Origin: Hyphococcus sp.
GTDB lineage: Bacteria; Pseudomonadota; Alphaproteobacteria; Caulobacterales; Parvularculaceae
Direction of reading: 5' to 3'
Length of the DNA: 64,000 nucleotides
Assembly: GCA_028284345.1 (NCBI GenBank)
Contig: JANQRY010000008.1
Span: forward strand, 1 to 64,000
Within the stretch, counting starts at the first letter, position 1. Each line of letters opens with the position of its first letter. Position numbers and translations under genes: made by a program. Under the pieces are notes generated by a model, which was not told the DNA's origin, did no database searches, and was given only the letters and a program-made list of their open reading frames with translations. Of the stretch, positions 54,875 to 63,900 are shown one piece after another.

Positions 54875-55525
54875 ATGTTTGACCTTCTGTTCCTTTTGGT
54901 CGTGGGGCTTTCAACGGCGTTCGCCGTGTTGCGCGGCGGTCTTCAGGAATTATCGACGCTGGTCTCTCTGGCCCTTGCGGCGGGGCTCGCCTGGCTGCTG
55001 GCGCCGCCGCTCCTCGGCGCGTTCGGCCTTTCCGGCAGCTTCTTCGGCACGATCTTCATCGCCGTGGCGCTGATCGGCGCCTTTTTCGTCGCCGCCCATA
55101 TTGGCTGTCATCTGATCCTGAAGCGCATGCCGATGACGAAACAGGCGCGTCTTTACAACCAGATCGGCGGCGGCGCCTTCGGGTTTCTGCGCGGTCTCGT
55201 GCTCATCGGCCTCGGCTATCTCGGTTACTCCTATTATCTTGACGAAGCGCGCCAGCCGGACAGCGTCAAGAACGCCGTCACGCGCCCGATCGCCGCCGGT
55301 CTCGCCGGCTGGTTTGAAAGTTTCGCGCCCGCATCCACCGAACTTGAAGGCATTGGCGCCGAACCCGCGCAAGCGGGCGGCGACCCGGCCGAGGAAGGCT
55401 ATGACCGCGCCGACCGCTCAAGCCTTAACGAAATCGTCACCACCGTCACCACCAATGACGAAGACCCGGAAGCGCCGGCAGACGAAGACGACATCGCCGA
55501 TCTTTTGACAGGGGACGAGCAGTAA
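54875..55525 (+). CDS. cvpA: CvpA family membrane protein
   Basis: The 216-residue product has four membrane helices (about 1-20, 27-50, 55-82 and 100-125), with the typical FLRGLVLIGLGYLGYSYYL, followed by an acidic soluble tail. CvpA lies upstream of purF in many bacteria and was first linked to colicin V production; newer work links it to the cell envelope and stress. It overlaps the purF start by one base (TAATG), so translation is coupled. The ATG at 54875 fits the family start. Confidence 0.9.
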   Translation: MFDLLFLLVVGLSTAFAVLRGGLQELSTLVSLALAAGLAWLLAPPLLGAFGLSGSFFGTIFIAVALIGAFFVAAHIGCHLILKRMPMTKQARLYNQIGGGAFGFLRGLVLIGLGYLGYSYYLDEARQPDSVKNAVTRPIAAGLAGWFESFAPASTELEGIGAEPAQAGGDPAEEGYDRADRSSLNEIVTTVTTNDEDPEAPADEDDIADLLTGDEQ

Positions 55526-57078
55526 TGAACCCGCATCGCGACGTCGCCAATCCCTTTTCGGCGGCGCGCGTCGCAGCCCGGCTGAAAACCCTCGGCGCGC
55601 TCTACAAACGCAACGAAGCCCAAAACATCGCCGAGCGCGCGCTGCATGAAGAATGCGGCGTGTTCGGCATTATCGGCACCGACGACGCGGCGACGATTAC
55701 CGCGCTCGGCCTGCACGCCCTCCAGCATCGCGGCCAGGAAGCGGCCGGCATCGCCACCTATGACGGCGATCATTTCCATACGGAGCGTCAGCTCGGCCTC
55801 GTCTCCGACAATTTTTCCGACGCCGATGTCTTCAAGCGTCTGAAGGGCGAGGCGGCCATCGGCCATACGCGCTACTCGACCCAGGGCGACACGGTGCTGC
55901 GCAATGTGCAGCCGCTTTACGCCGATCTCGACCAGACCGGCGTCGCCATCGCCCATAACGGCAACCTCACCAACGCCAAGACCCTGCGCGCCGATCTTGT
56001 GCGGCGGGGCTGTATCTTTCAGTCTACGTCGGATTCAGAGATCTTCCTGCAACTGACGGCGCGGTCGCAATACCTCTCCGCCACAGACAAGCTGATCGAA
56101 GCCTTGAAACAGGTCGAAGGCGCCTACGCCCTCACCGTCCTGACGCCCGAAGGGCTTATCGGCGCGCGCGACCCGGTCGGCATCCGGCCGCTTATTCTCG
56201 GCAACCTCGACGGGGCGCCGATCCTCGCATCGGAGACCTGCGCCCTCGATATCATCGGCGCGAAATTCATTCGCGACGTGAAGCCGGGCGAGGTGGTCAT
56301 CTGCCGCGCCGACGGGTCGGTCGAGAGCCGGCAGATTTCCCCGGCGCCGGCGCAGGCGCGGCCCTGCATCTTTGAGCTGATCTATTTCGCCAAGCCCAAT
56401 TCCATCGTCGACGGTCAGAGCGTCTATGAATTGCGCAAGCGCCTCGGCGAAAAACTCGCCAAGGAGGCGCCCTGCGAGGCGGACCTCGTCTCGCCGATCC
56501 CGGATTCGGGCGTCCCCGCCGCCATCGGGTACGCGCAGAAATCAAAACTGCCCTACGAGATGGCGCTGATCCGGTCGCACTTTATCGGGCGCACCTTTAT
56601 CGAGCCGGAGCAAAAGATCCGGGAAGCCGGCGTTGCGCGCAAGCACTCGGCCAATCGCGGGCTGATCAACGGCAAGCGCGTCGTCTTGGTCGACGATTCC
56701 ATCGTGCGCGGCACGACGAGCCGGAAGATCGCCGAACTCCTGCGCGACGCCGGTGCGAAGGAAGTGCATCTGCGCGTTGCCTGCCCGCCCATTCAGCATC
56801 CCGATTTCTACGGCATCAACACGCCGTCGCCGGAAGAACTGCTGGCTGTGCGCCATTCGATCGAGGAGATGCGCACGCTGATCGGCGTCGACTCCCTGGC
56901 GTTCCTGTCTCTCGACGGGCTTTACAAGGCGTTCCGCAAGGGCAAACGCGACGACGCGGCGCCGGCCTTCACCGATCACTGCTTTACCGGCGATTACCCG
57001 ACGCGCCTTACCGACCGCGATGAAACCGAGCGCAACGCCATGATCACGCAGCTTTCGTTTCTCGCCGAGTCCGGGTGA
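55525..57078 (+). CDS. purF: Amidophosphoribosyltransferase
   Basis: The 517-residue enzyme has an N-terminal leader of about 42 residues before the catalytic Cys in HEECGVFGIIG, the glutaminase GLHALQHRGQEAAG, TRYSTQG and the PRPP loop VVLVDDSIVRGTTS. It makes 5-phosphoribosylamine from PRPP and glutamine, first step of purine synthesis. The leader must be removed to expose the Cys, as in Bacillus-type enzymes. AGGGGACGAGC precedes the ATG. Confidence 0.97.
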   Translation: MNPHRDVANPFSAARVAARLKTLGALYKRNEAQNIAERALHEECGVFGIIGTDDAATITALGLHALQHRGQEAAGIATYDGDHFHTERQLGLVSDNFSDADVFKRLKGEAAIGHTRYSTQGDTVLRNVQPLYADLDQTGVAIAHNGNLTNAKTLRADLVRRGCIFQSTSDSEIFLQLTARSQYLSATDKLIEALKQVEGAYALTVLTPEGLIGARDPVGIRPLILGNLDGAPILASETCALDIIGAKFIRDVKPGEVVICRADGSVESRQISPAPAQARPCIFELIYFAKPNSIVDGQSVYELRKRLGEKLAKEAPCEADLVSPIPDSGVPAAIGYAQKSKLPYEMALIRSHFIGRTFIEPEQKIREAGVARKHSANRGLINGKRVVLVDDSIVRGTTSRKIAELLRDAGAKEVHLRVACPPIQHPDFYGINTPSPEELLAVRHSIEEMRTLIGVDSLAFLSLDGLYKAFRKGKRDDAAPAFTDHCFTGDYPTRLTDRDETERNAMITQLSFLAESG

Positions 57079-57132
57079 GCTAACGCGCCAATTGCAGTAG
57101 ACGCAAAAGTTTGCAACGATGCGGAAGCGGCG

Positions 57133-57420
57133 ATGCCGGAGCCCCGCGCAATGGCCCATGTCTCGTTTACGGACAACCTTCTGAAGCACTTGCCCTGTCC
57201 GCCGACAGAGGCGGCGGGCGACACCGTGCGCGCCGTCATGGAGGCGGTGTTCGCCGACAATCCGCCTTTGCGCTCCTATCTCGTTGATGATCAGGGCCGG
57301 CTCAGAAAACACGTCAATATTTTCGTCAACGATCAGATGATCGAGGACCGGACCGCGTTGAACGATGCGGTTTCGGACAGCGACAGGATCTTTGTCTTTC
57401 AGGCCCTCTCCGGAGGGTAG
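57133..57420 (+). CDS. MoaD/ThiS-like ubiquitin-fold protein
   Basis: The 95-residue product ends with the carrier tail SGG and has the ubiquitin-like layout: AHVSFTDNLLKHLP, GDTVRAVMEAVF, HVNIFVNDQMIEDRTALNDAV, DRIFVFQALSGG. MoaD and ThiS end in GG, which is adenylated and thiolated to carry sulfur. It lies 30 bases before a BNR-propeller gene, a pairing I recall from other genomes; no partner E1-like enzyme (MoeB or ThiF) is in the window. An internal ATG at 57151 is the alternative start. Confidence 0.85.
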   Translation: MPEPRAMAHVSFTDNLLKHLPCPPTEAAGDTVRAVMEAVFADNPPLRSYLVDDQGRLRKHVNIFVNDQMIEDRTALNDAVSDSDRIFVFQALSGG

Positions 57421-57450
57421 CCGCGGCCGCGCGCCGCCGGGAGGAATATC

Positions 57451-58533
57451 GTGACCGATACGTTTTACGTCGCAAGCCGCAAGGGCCTTTTCACCTACCG
57501 CCGCAGCCACGGCGACTGGATGGCCGGGGCGCCCGCTTTTCTTGGCGAGCCGGTGTCCGCCGTTCTCAAAGACCCGCGCGACGACGCGCTCTACGCCGCT
57601 CTTAATCTCGGCCATTTCGGCCCGAAGCTGCACCGCTCCGATGATGACGGCAATTCGTGGACGGAGCTTGCCGCCCCGGCCTTCGCCGCCGCGGACCCGG
57701 AGGACAAGGACGCCCCGTCGGTGGAACAGATCTGGACCATCGTTCCCGGCGGCGACGAAGAGGAGGGCGTTCTCTGGGCCGGCACGATCCCCGGCGCGCT
57801 CTGGCGCAGCGAAGATCGCGGCGCGAGCTGGCGGCTCATCGAGTCACTCTGGAACCGCGAGGAACGAGAAGGCTGGTTCGGCGGCGGGTATGATCACCCA
57901 GGCGTTCACTCCGTCCTGGTCGACCCGCGCGACAGCGCAAAACTGACCCTTGGCGTATCCTGCGGCGGCGTCTGGAAATCGGACGACCACGGGGAAACAT
58001 GGCGCCTGACGGGCAAGGGATTGCGGTCCGACTATACGCCGCCCGAACAGGCCGAAGACCTCAACACCCAGGATCCCCATCGCCTCGCCATGTGCCCGTC
58101 GGCGCCCGACACGATCTGGTGTCAGCACCATAACGGCGTCTTTCTTTCCCGCGACGGCGGCGAGACGTTTCACGAGATTCGCGACATCAAGCCGGCCGTG
58201 TTCGGTTTCGCCGTCGCCGTTCATCCGAGCAATCCGTATACGGCTTACCTCGTTCCCGGCGTCAAGGACGAATGCCGCGTGCCGGTCGACGCAAGGCTTG
58301 TCGTCAACAGAACCGAGAATGGCGGCAAGTCCTGGTCGGCGCAGGGCAACGGGCTGCCCAAGTCGCCAAGCTACGATCTCATTTTCCGTCATGGGCTCGA
58401 TATCGACAAGACCGGCGATCGCCTTGTCATGGGCTCGACCACCGGCAACCTCTGGATCACCGAAAACGGCGGCGACGACTGGCGCCAGCTCAGCGCCCAT
58501 CTGCCGCCGGTTGCGGCGGTGGCGTTTGCTTGA
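57451..58533 (+). CDS. BNR-repeat beta-propeller protein (exo-sialidase-like)
   Basis: The 360-residue protein contains about six Asp-box repeats (SDDDGNSW, SEDRGASW, SDDHGETW, SRDGGETF, TENGGKSW, TENGGDDW), giving a six- or seven-blade propeller like sialidases and WD40/YVTN proteins. The catalytic arginine triad and Tyr of sialidases are not evident, so the role may be binding rather than hydrolysis. No signal peptide is seen, so it is cytosolic. It follows the MoaD-like gene; the pair may cooperate. Confidence 0.82.
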   Translation: MTDTFYVASRKGLFTYRRSHGDWMAGAPAFLGEPVSAVLKDPRDDALYAALNLGHFGPKLHRSDDDGNSWTELAAPAFAAADPEDKDAPSVEQIWTIVPGGDEEEGVLWAGTIPGALWRSEDRGASWRLIESLWNREEREGWFGGGYDHPGVHSVLVDPRDSAKLTLGVSCGGVWKSDDHGETWRLTGKGLRSDYTPPEQAEDLNTQDPHRLAMCPSAPDTIWCQHHNGVFLSRDGGETFHEIRDIKPAVFGFAVAVHPSNPYTAYLVPGVKDECRVPVDARLVVNRTENGGKSWSAQGNGLPKSPSYDLIFRHGLDIDKTGDRLVMGSTTGNLWITENGGDDWRQLSAHLPPVAAVAFA

Positions 58534-58560
58534 GCGCGGGCTTACGCAATGCGCAACCGG

Positions 58561-61494
58561 TTATAGCCCTTTCAAACGCGCCAGCGCCCCGTTCAGCTTT
58601 TCAAGCTCCGCCTCATAACCGGCGCGGCGGCTTTTCTGTTCCTCGACCACCTCGGCCGGCGCCCGTTCGACAAAGTTTTTGTTGGCGAGCTTTTTGTCGA
58701 TGGTCGCGATTTCCTTTTCCGCTTTCGCCTGTTCCTTGGCGAGGCGGGCTTTCTCGGCATCGAGGTCGATAAAGTCCGCAACCGGCAGCGCCGCGACGCC
58801 GTCCCCATGGACGATCTGCACCGCGCCTTTGGGCGCAGCATCCGTCACCGAGATTTCAGAAAGCCGCGCGAGGCGTTTCAGCACGTCGTCATGGGTCTTC
58901 AAACGCGCGGCGGCGTCATCGCCGCCGCCAATAAAGACGAGCGGAATTTTCGCCGCAACGGGCACATTCATTTCCTGACGAACGGACCGAATGGACGAGA
59001 TCAAGTCAATCGCCCATTGCATTTCATCCGCCGCAGCGGCGTTCTCAAGTTTCGCCTCCGCTTGCGGCCACGCCGCCGTAATGAGCGCGCCGTCGTAGCC
59101 GAGTTTCCGCCAGAGTTCCTCGGACACAAACGGCATGAACGAATGCAGGAGCTTCAGAATCTGGCCCAACGCAAAGGCGCCCGCCGCGCGGGTCTCGACC
59201 TTCGCGGCCTCGTCGTCGCCCTGAAAGACAGGCTTTGCGAGCTCCAGAAACCAGTCGCAGAAGACGTTCCAGGTAAAACGATAGATCGCGCCCGCGGCGT
59301 CGTTGAAGCGATAGGCCTCAAGCTCGCGCGTCACCGCTTTCGCGCATTCGTTCGCTTCGTGGATGATCCAGCGATTGAGGGTCAGTTTCGCCGCCGCCGG
59401 GTCGAATGACGCATCGGGCTTCACGTCATTCATCTGCGCAAAGCGCGCAGCGTTCCACAGCTTGGTGGAGAAATTGCGGTAGCCTTCGACCCGTTGCTCG
59501 GAAAGGCGAATGTTGCGCCCCTGCGCCGCCTGCGCCGCAAGCGTAAAGCGCAGAGCGTCGGCGCCGAATTTGTCGATCAGCACCAGCGGGTCGATGACGT
59601 TGCCTTTCGACTTCGACATTTTCTGGCCCTTTTCGTCGAGGACCAGCGCATGGATGTAGACATCCCCGAACGGAACATCGTCCATGAAATGAATGCCCTG
59701 CATCATCATGCGGGCGACCCAGAAGAAGATGATGTCATGCGCCGTGACAAGGACAGAATTCGGGTAGTGGGTTCTCAGTTCGGAAGTTTCTTCCGGCCAG
59801 CCGAGCGTCGAGAATGGCCACAGACCGGAGGAGAACCAAGTGTCGAGGACATCGGGATCGCGCGCAACATCAACTTCAACGGGCTTGATCTTACCGGAAA
59901 TCTCATCACCCCGCGCCCCGGGCGCAAACTCGTCGTAAATATTAACTCGGACTTTGTCTCCATAGTAGCTAGCCGCTAGCTGCAGGAACTCTTCTTCACT
60001 TTCTGCAACAAACGTTTTGATGTCGGCGTTGTCTTTCCAACAGCCATCAGTATCTAACTCCGGACCATACCAAGCCGGGATCCGGTGCCCCCACCAGAGT
60101 TGCCGTGAGATGCACCAGGGCTGGATGTTGCGCATCCACTGGAAATAGGTCTTGGCCCAGTTCTCCGGGACGAACCGCGTCTCGCCCTTCTCCACCGCTT
60201 CTATCGCGGGCTTCGCAAGCGTTTCCGCGTCGGCGAACCACTGGTCGGTGAGCATCGGTTCGATGACGACGTTTGAGCGATCGCCGAAAGGCTGCATGAT
60301 CTTTTTGTCTTCGACCGCAATCATCAGGCCTTCGGCGTCAATGTCAGCGACGACCCGCTTCCGCGCTTCGAACCGGTCGAGGCCGCGATACTCATCCGGG
60401 ACGAGATTGATGCCGTCGACGTAATTGGCGTCGGGCGCGCCGCCCGCTTCGACCAGCGCTTTGGCTTTCGCCGCTTCCTCTGCATACGGCGCGCCGTCGG
60501 CGCGCATGGCCGCTTTCCAGTCCATCAGGCGATACATGGGAATGTTCGCGCGCTTGGCTACAGAATAGTCGTTGAAATCATGCCCGCCGGTGATTTTCAC
60601 CGCGCCGGAACCGAAATCCGGATCGGGATAATCGTCCGCGATGATCGGGATCAGGCGGCGGTGTTCTTTCGGCCCCACGGGGATCTCGCAGAGCTTGCCG
60701 ACCAGCGGCGCATAGCGCTCATCGCTGGGGTGCACCGCGACCGCGCCGTCGCCCAGCATGGTTTCCGGCCGCGTCGTAGCGATGGAAATATAGTCGCGGG
60801 TTTCGGTGAGCGTGACGGTTCCGTCTTCGTCCTTCTCAACATACTCATAGGTTTCGCCGCCGGCGAGCGGGTATTTGAAATGCCAGAAATGACCGTCGAC
60901 TTCTTCATTTTCGACCTCAAGGTCGGAAATCGCTGTTTCGAATTGCGGATCCCAGTTGACGAGACGCTTGTCGCGATAGATCAATCCCTCATTATACAGA
61001 TCAACGAACACCTTCATGACGGCCTTGACCATCTGGTCATTCGCTTCGCCATTCTCGCCCATGGTGAAGCGCTCGCGGGACCAGTCGCAGGTCGCGCCGA
61101 GACGCTTTAGCTGGTTGATGATCTGGCCGCCGCTCTCATGGCGCCATTTCCAGACTTTTTCGACAAAGGCTTCGCGGCCGATCTCGGTGCGCTTCGGCTC
61201 CTGGCGCTCCATCATCTGGCGCTCGACCACCATCTGGGTCGCGATGCCCGCATGGTCGGTCCCCGGCTGCCACAAGACGCGCCGGCCGCGCATGCGCTCG
61301 AACCGGCACAGCACGTCCTGCAACGTATTGTTGAGCGCGTGGCCCATATGGAGCGAGCCGGTAACGTTGGGCGGCGGAATAACGATGGTAAAGGGCGCGC
61401 CGTCCCCGGCCGGCTTGAACGCGCCGGCAGCCTCCCAGTCTTCGTAAATCCGCTTTTCGGCTTCCGCGAAGTCGAAATTCTTCTCAAGCATCAT
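58561..61494 (-). CDS. valS: Valyl-tRNA synthetase
   Basis: The 977-residue class I synthetase has the HIGH motif in PPNVTGSLHMGHALNNT, KMSKSKGN, a CP1 editing domain, an anticodon-binding domain and the C-terminal coiled coil (EKARLAKEQAKAEKEIATIDKKL). It charges tRNA-Val and edits misacylated threonine. A patch at about 59930-60090 has A/T-rich, rare codons (TTA, CTA, AGT, ACT, AAT), in contrast to the rest. PopZ usually lies upstream in this class; here the prolyl oligopeptidase lies between. Confidence 0.97.
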   Translation of the reverse strand: MMLEKNFDFAEAEKRIYEDWEAAGAFKPAGDGAPFTIVIPPPNVTGSLHMGHALNNTLQDVLCRFERMRGRRVLWQPGTDHAGIATQMVVERQMMERQEPKRTEIGREAFVEKVWKWRHESGGQIINQLKRLGATCDWSRERFTMGENGEANDQMVKAVMKVFVDLYNEGLIYRDKRLVNWDPQFETAISDLEVENEEVDGHFWHFKYPLAGGETYEYVEKDEDGTVTLTETRDYISIATTRPETMLGDGAVAVHPSDERYAPLVGKLCEIPVGPKEHRRLIPIIADDYPDPDFGSGAVKITGGHDFNDYSVAKRANIPMYRLMDWKAAMRADGAPYAEEAAKAKALVEAGGAPDANYVDGINLVPDEYRGLDRFEARKRVVADIDAEGLMIAVEDKKIMQPFGDRSNVVIEPMLTDQWFADAETLAKPAIEAVEKGETRFVPENWAKTYFQWMRNIQPWCISRQLWWGHRIPAWYGPELDTDGCWKDNADIKTFVAESEEEFLQLAASYYGDKVRVNIYDEFAPGARGDEISGKIKPVEVDVARDPDVLDTWFSSGLWPFSTLGWPEETSELRTHYPNSVLVTAHDIIFFWVARMMMQGIHFMDDVPFGDVYIHALVLDEKGQKMSKSKGNVIDPLVLIDKFGADALRFTLAAQAAQGRNIRLSEQRVEGYRNFSTKLWNAARFAQMNDVKPDASFDPAAAKLTLNRWIIHEANECAKAVTRELEAYRFNDAAGAIYRFTWNVFCDWFLELAKPVFQGDDEAAKVETRAAGAFALGQILKLLHSFMPFVSEELWRKLGYDGALITAAWPQAEAKLENAAAADEMQWAIDLISSIRSVRQEMNVPVAAKIPLVFIGGGDDAAARLKTHDDVLKRLARLSEISVTDAAPKGAVQIVHGDGVAALPVADFIDLDAEKARLAKEQAKAEKEIATIDKKLANKNFVERAPAEVVEEQKSRRAGYEAELEKLNGALARLKGL

Positions 61495-61556
61495 GTCTTC
61501 CCGCGCCTTGTAGAAGGCCGGGTTTATCCTCGCGCGCCGGTTTGCTCAAGCCGCGT

Positions 61557-63725
61557 TCAGGCGTCCTGATCAAACCGCGGCGCCAGCCCCGTATGGTTGA
61601 CGAGAAACGCCCACATGTCGGCGTATTCCTCGATGATCTTGTCCGTCGGCTTGCCCGAACCATGGCCGGCGCGGGTTTCGATGCGGATTAGGTGCGGTTC
61701 GTCGCCTGCATCAGCCGCCTGCAGCGCGGCGGCGTATTTGAACGAATGGCCCGGCACCACCCGGTCGTCCGTGTCCGCGGTCGTGATCAGGATCGCCGGA
61801 TAGTCGGCCCCGTCCTGAATATTGTGATAGGGCGAATAGGCGAGAAGCGTCTCAAAGTCTCCCTCGTTGGCCGGATCGCCATAATCATCGACCCAGAAGC
61901 GCCCCGCCGTAAACTGATTGAACCGCAGCATGTCCATGACCCCGACCGCCGGGATCGCCGCGGCGAAAAGGTCCGGACGCTGATTGACGACGGCGCCCAC
62001 CAGCAGCCCGCCATTGGACCCGCCGAATATGGCGAGCTGGTCCGGCGTCGTCACGCCGTTGTCGATCAGATGCTCGCCGGCGGCGATGAAATCGTCGAAC
62101 ACATTCTGCTTATTCTGAAGCCGGCCCGCATTGTGCCACGCCTTGCCGTATTCGCCGCCGCCGCGAAGATTGGCGACCGCGTAAACGCCACCCATATCGA
62201 CCCATTGCAGACGCGTGATGGAAAAGCCCGGCGTCAGCGACACGTTGAAACCGCCATAGCCGTAAAGCAGCGTCGGATGCGGCTCAGACATGTCGAGATC
62301 CTTGCGCCGGGTAATGAACATCGGGACCCGCGTTCCGTCTTTCGACTGATAGAAAACCTGTTCAACGAGGTAATCGTCGGGATTGAACGCCGTCTCAGGC
62401 TGTTTGAACACGGACTGTTCGCCGGTCGTCATGTCGAGGCGGTAAATCGTGTCCGGCTGGTTGTAACTCTCGAAATTGTAGAAGGTGACGGCGTCTTCGG
62501 GCTCGCCGCCGAAGCCCGCCACCGAACCGAGGCCCGGCAGGTCGACGGTTCCGGCGTCGGTTCCGTCGAGGTCGTAAAGCCGCACCACGGACTTCACGTC
62601 CTCCATATATTCCGCGACGATCTTGCCGCCGACAATATTGACGCCGGTGAGCACGCCTTCGGCCTCCGGCGTAATTTCCGCCCACGGGCCGCGCTCGACG
62701 GGAATGGCGACAATCCGGCCCTTTGGCGCATCATCGTCCGTACGGAAATAATGCTTGCCGTCCGCCGTGGCGATGTAGCTGTAGTCGGAATGAAATCCCT
62801 CGACCAGCGTGAAGGGTTCGGCGTCCGCGCCCGAAAGGTCGATGGTCACGACTTCGTATTTTTCGTCGGTTCCTTTCCAGACAGTGATGACAAGCGTCTC
62901 GCCGGTTGAGGAGACTTCCGCCGCGAAGCCGTGTTCCGGCTGGTCGGGGCGCGCATAGACCTGTTCGTCGGCCGCCTGGTCGTTTCCGATACGATGGAAA
63001 TTGACCGCGTGATTAACGTTGAGGCTTTGAAATTCCTCGCCCTCTTCCGGTTCCGGATAGCGCGCATAGTAAAACCCCGACCCGTCCCTGGCCCAGTCGA
63101 GGCCGGAGAACTTCACCCATTCAATGGAGTCGCCAAGGTCCGCGCCGCTGTCCACATCGATGATCTTGACCGTGCGCCAGTCCGAGCCTCCGTCCTGGAT
63201 CATATAAGCGAGCAGCCGTCCGTCCGGAGACGGATAATAAGCGGCAAGCGCCGTGGCGCCGTCCTCCGACCACTCATTGGGGTCAAGCAGAACACGCGGA
63301 GCCTCGTCGCCCTTTTGCACATACAGCACATACTGGTTCTGCAATCCGTCATTGCGGCGGAAAAACGTGTAGTCGCCCTTCTGAACGGGAAGCAGGAATT
63401 TCTCGTAATCCCACAATCGCGACAGTTGCGTCTTGATGGCGCCCCGATGATCAAGGCCGCGAAGATATTCGAAGGTGACGTCGTTCTGCGCAGCGACCCA
63501 TTGGGCCACCGCTTCGCTTTCGCGCACGTCGTCCTCAAGCCAGCGATAAGGGTCCGCGACATCGCGGCCGTGATAAGTGTCGATTTGTTCCACGGTGACG
63601 GTTTCCGGATATTGAAGGGTTGCGCCGGCGGCGGCGCCCGCGGCGTCGTTGTCCACATCGGCGTCGCCGCCGCAAGCCGCCGCGAGGAGAAAAGCGGCGC
63701 CAAAAAACATACGGGGGTTCATCAT
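61557..63725 (-). CDS. Prolyl oligopeptidase (S9A family), probable lipoprotein
   Basis: From ATG at 63725 the 722-residue product has a lipoprotein-like signal (FFGAAFLLAAACGGD), the S9 N-terminal TYHGRDVADPYRWLED, a beta-propeller, and a C-terminal hydrolase with the nucleophile GGSNGGLLVG, Asp in TADTDDRVVPG and His in RAGHGSGKP. It cleaves short peptides after proline in the envelope. The frame extends upstream through popZ-terminator DNA, so the start with GGAG before it is preferred. It interrupts the usual popZ-valS adjacency. Confidence 0.93.
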   Translation of the reverse strand: MMNPRMFFGAAFLLAAACGGDADVDNDAAGAAAGATLQYPETVTVEQIDTYHGRDVADPYRWLEDDVRESEAVAQWVAAQNDVTFEYLRGLDHRGAIKTQLSRLWDYEKFLLPVQKGDYTFFRRNDGLQNQYVLYVQKGDEAPRVLLDPNEWSEDGATALAAYYPSPDGRLLAYMIQDGGSDWRTVKIIDVDSGADLGDSIEWVKFSGLDWARDGSGFYYARYPEPEEGEEFQSLNVNHAVNFHRIGNDQAADEQVYARPDQPEHGFAAEVSSTGETLVITVWKGTDEKYEVVTIDLSGADAEPFTLVEGFHSDYSYIATADGKHYFRTDDDAPKGRIVAIPVERGPWAEITPEAEGVLTGVNIVGGKIVAEYMEDVKSVVRLYDLDGTDAGTVDLPGLGSVAGFGGEPEDAVTFYNFESYNQPDTIYRLDMTTGEQSVFKQPETAFNPDDYLVEQVFYQSKDGTRVPMFITRRKDLDMSEPHPTLLYGYGGFNVSLTPGFSITRLQWVDMGGVYAVANLRGGGEYGKAWHNAGRLQNKQNVFDDFIAAGEHLIDNGVTTPDQLAIFGGSNGGLLVGAVVNQRPDLFAAAIPAVGVMDMLRFNQFTAGRFWVDDYGDPANEGDFETLLAYSPYHNIQDGADYPAILITTADTDDRVVPGHSFKYAAALQAADAGDEPHLIRIETRAGHGSGKPTDKIIEEYADMWAFLVNHTGLAPRFDQDA

Positions 63726-63844
63726 GGGTTCACTCCAGCGTTCGCAGCCTGCCCGGCAGGTTTTGACAGGCGGATTTTGGAAGGACCCTACGCGAACCCA
63801 GCGCGGTTGCAACAAACGCGCGCGGCGCCGCGCTGAAACGGCAA

Positions 63845-63866
63845 AGCCGGCCCCGACGGGCCGGCT
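63845..63866 (-). terminator. Terminator of popZ
   Basis: AGCCGGCCC at 63845-63853 and GGGCCGGCT at 63858-63866 form a 9-bp stem with a 4-base loop. On the minus strand TTGCCGTTTC follows. It begins 35 bases past the popZ stop. Confidence 0.7.
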
Positions 63867-63900
63867 CCGCAAAACTGGGGGGTAGGAAAAGGCCGGTTCG

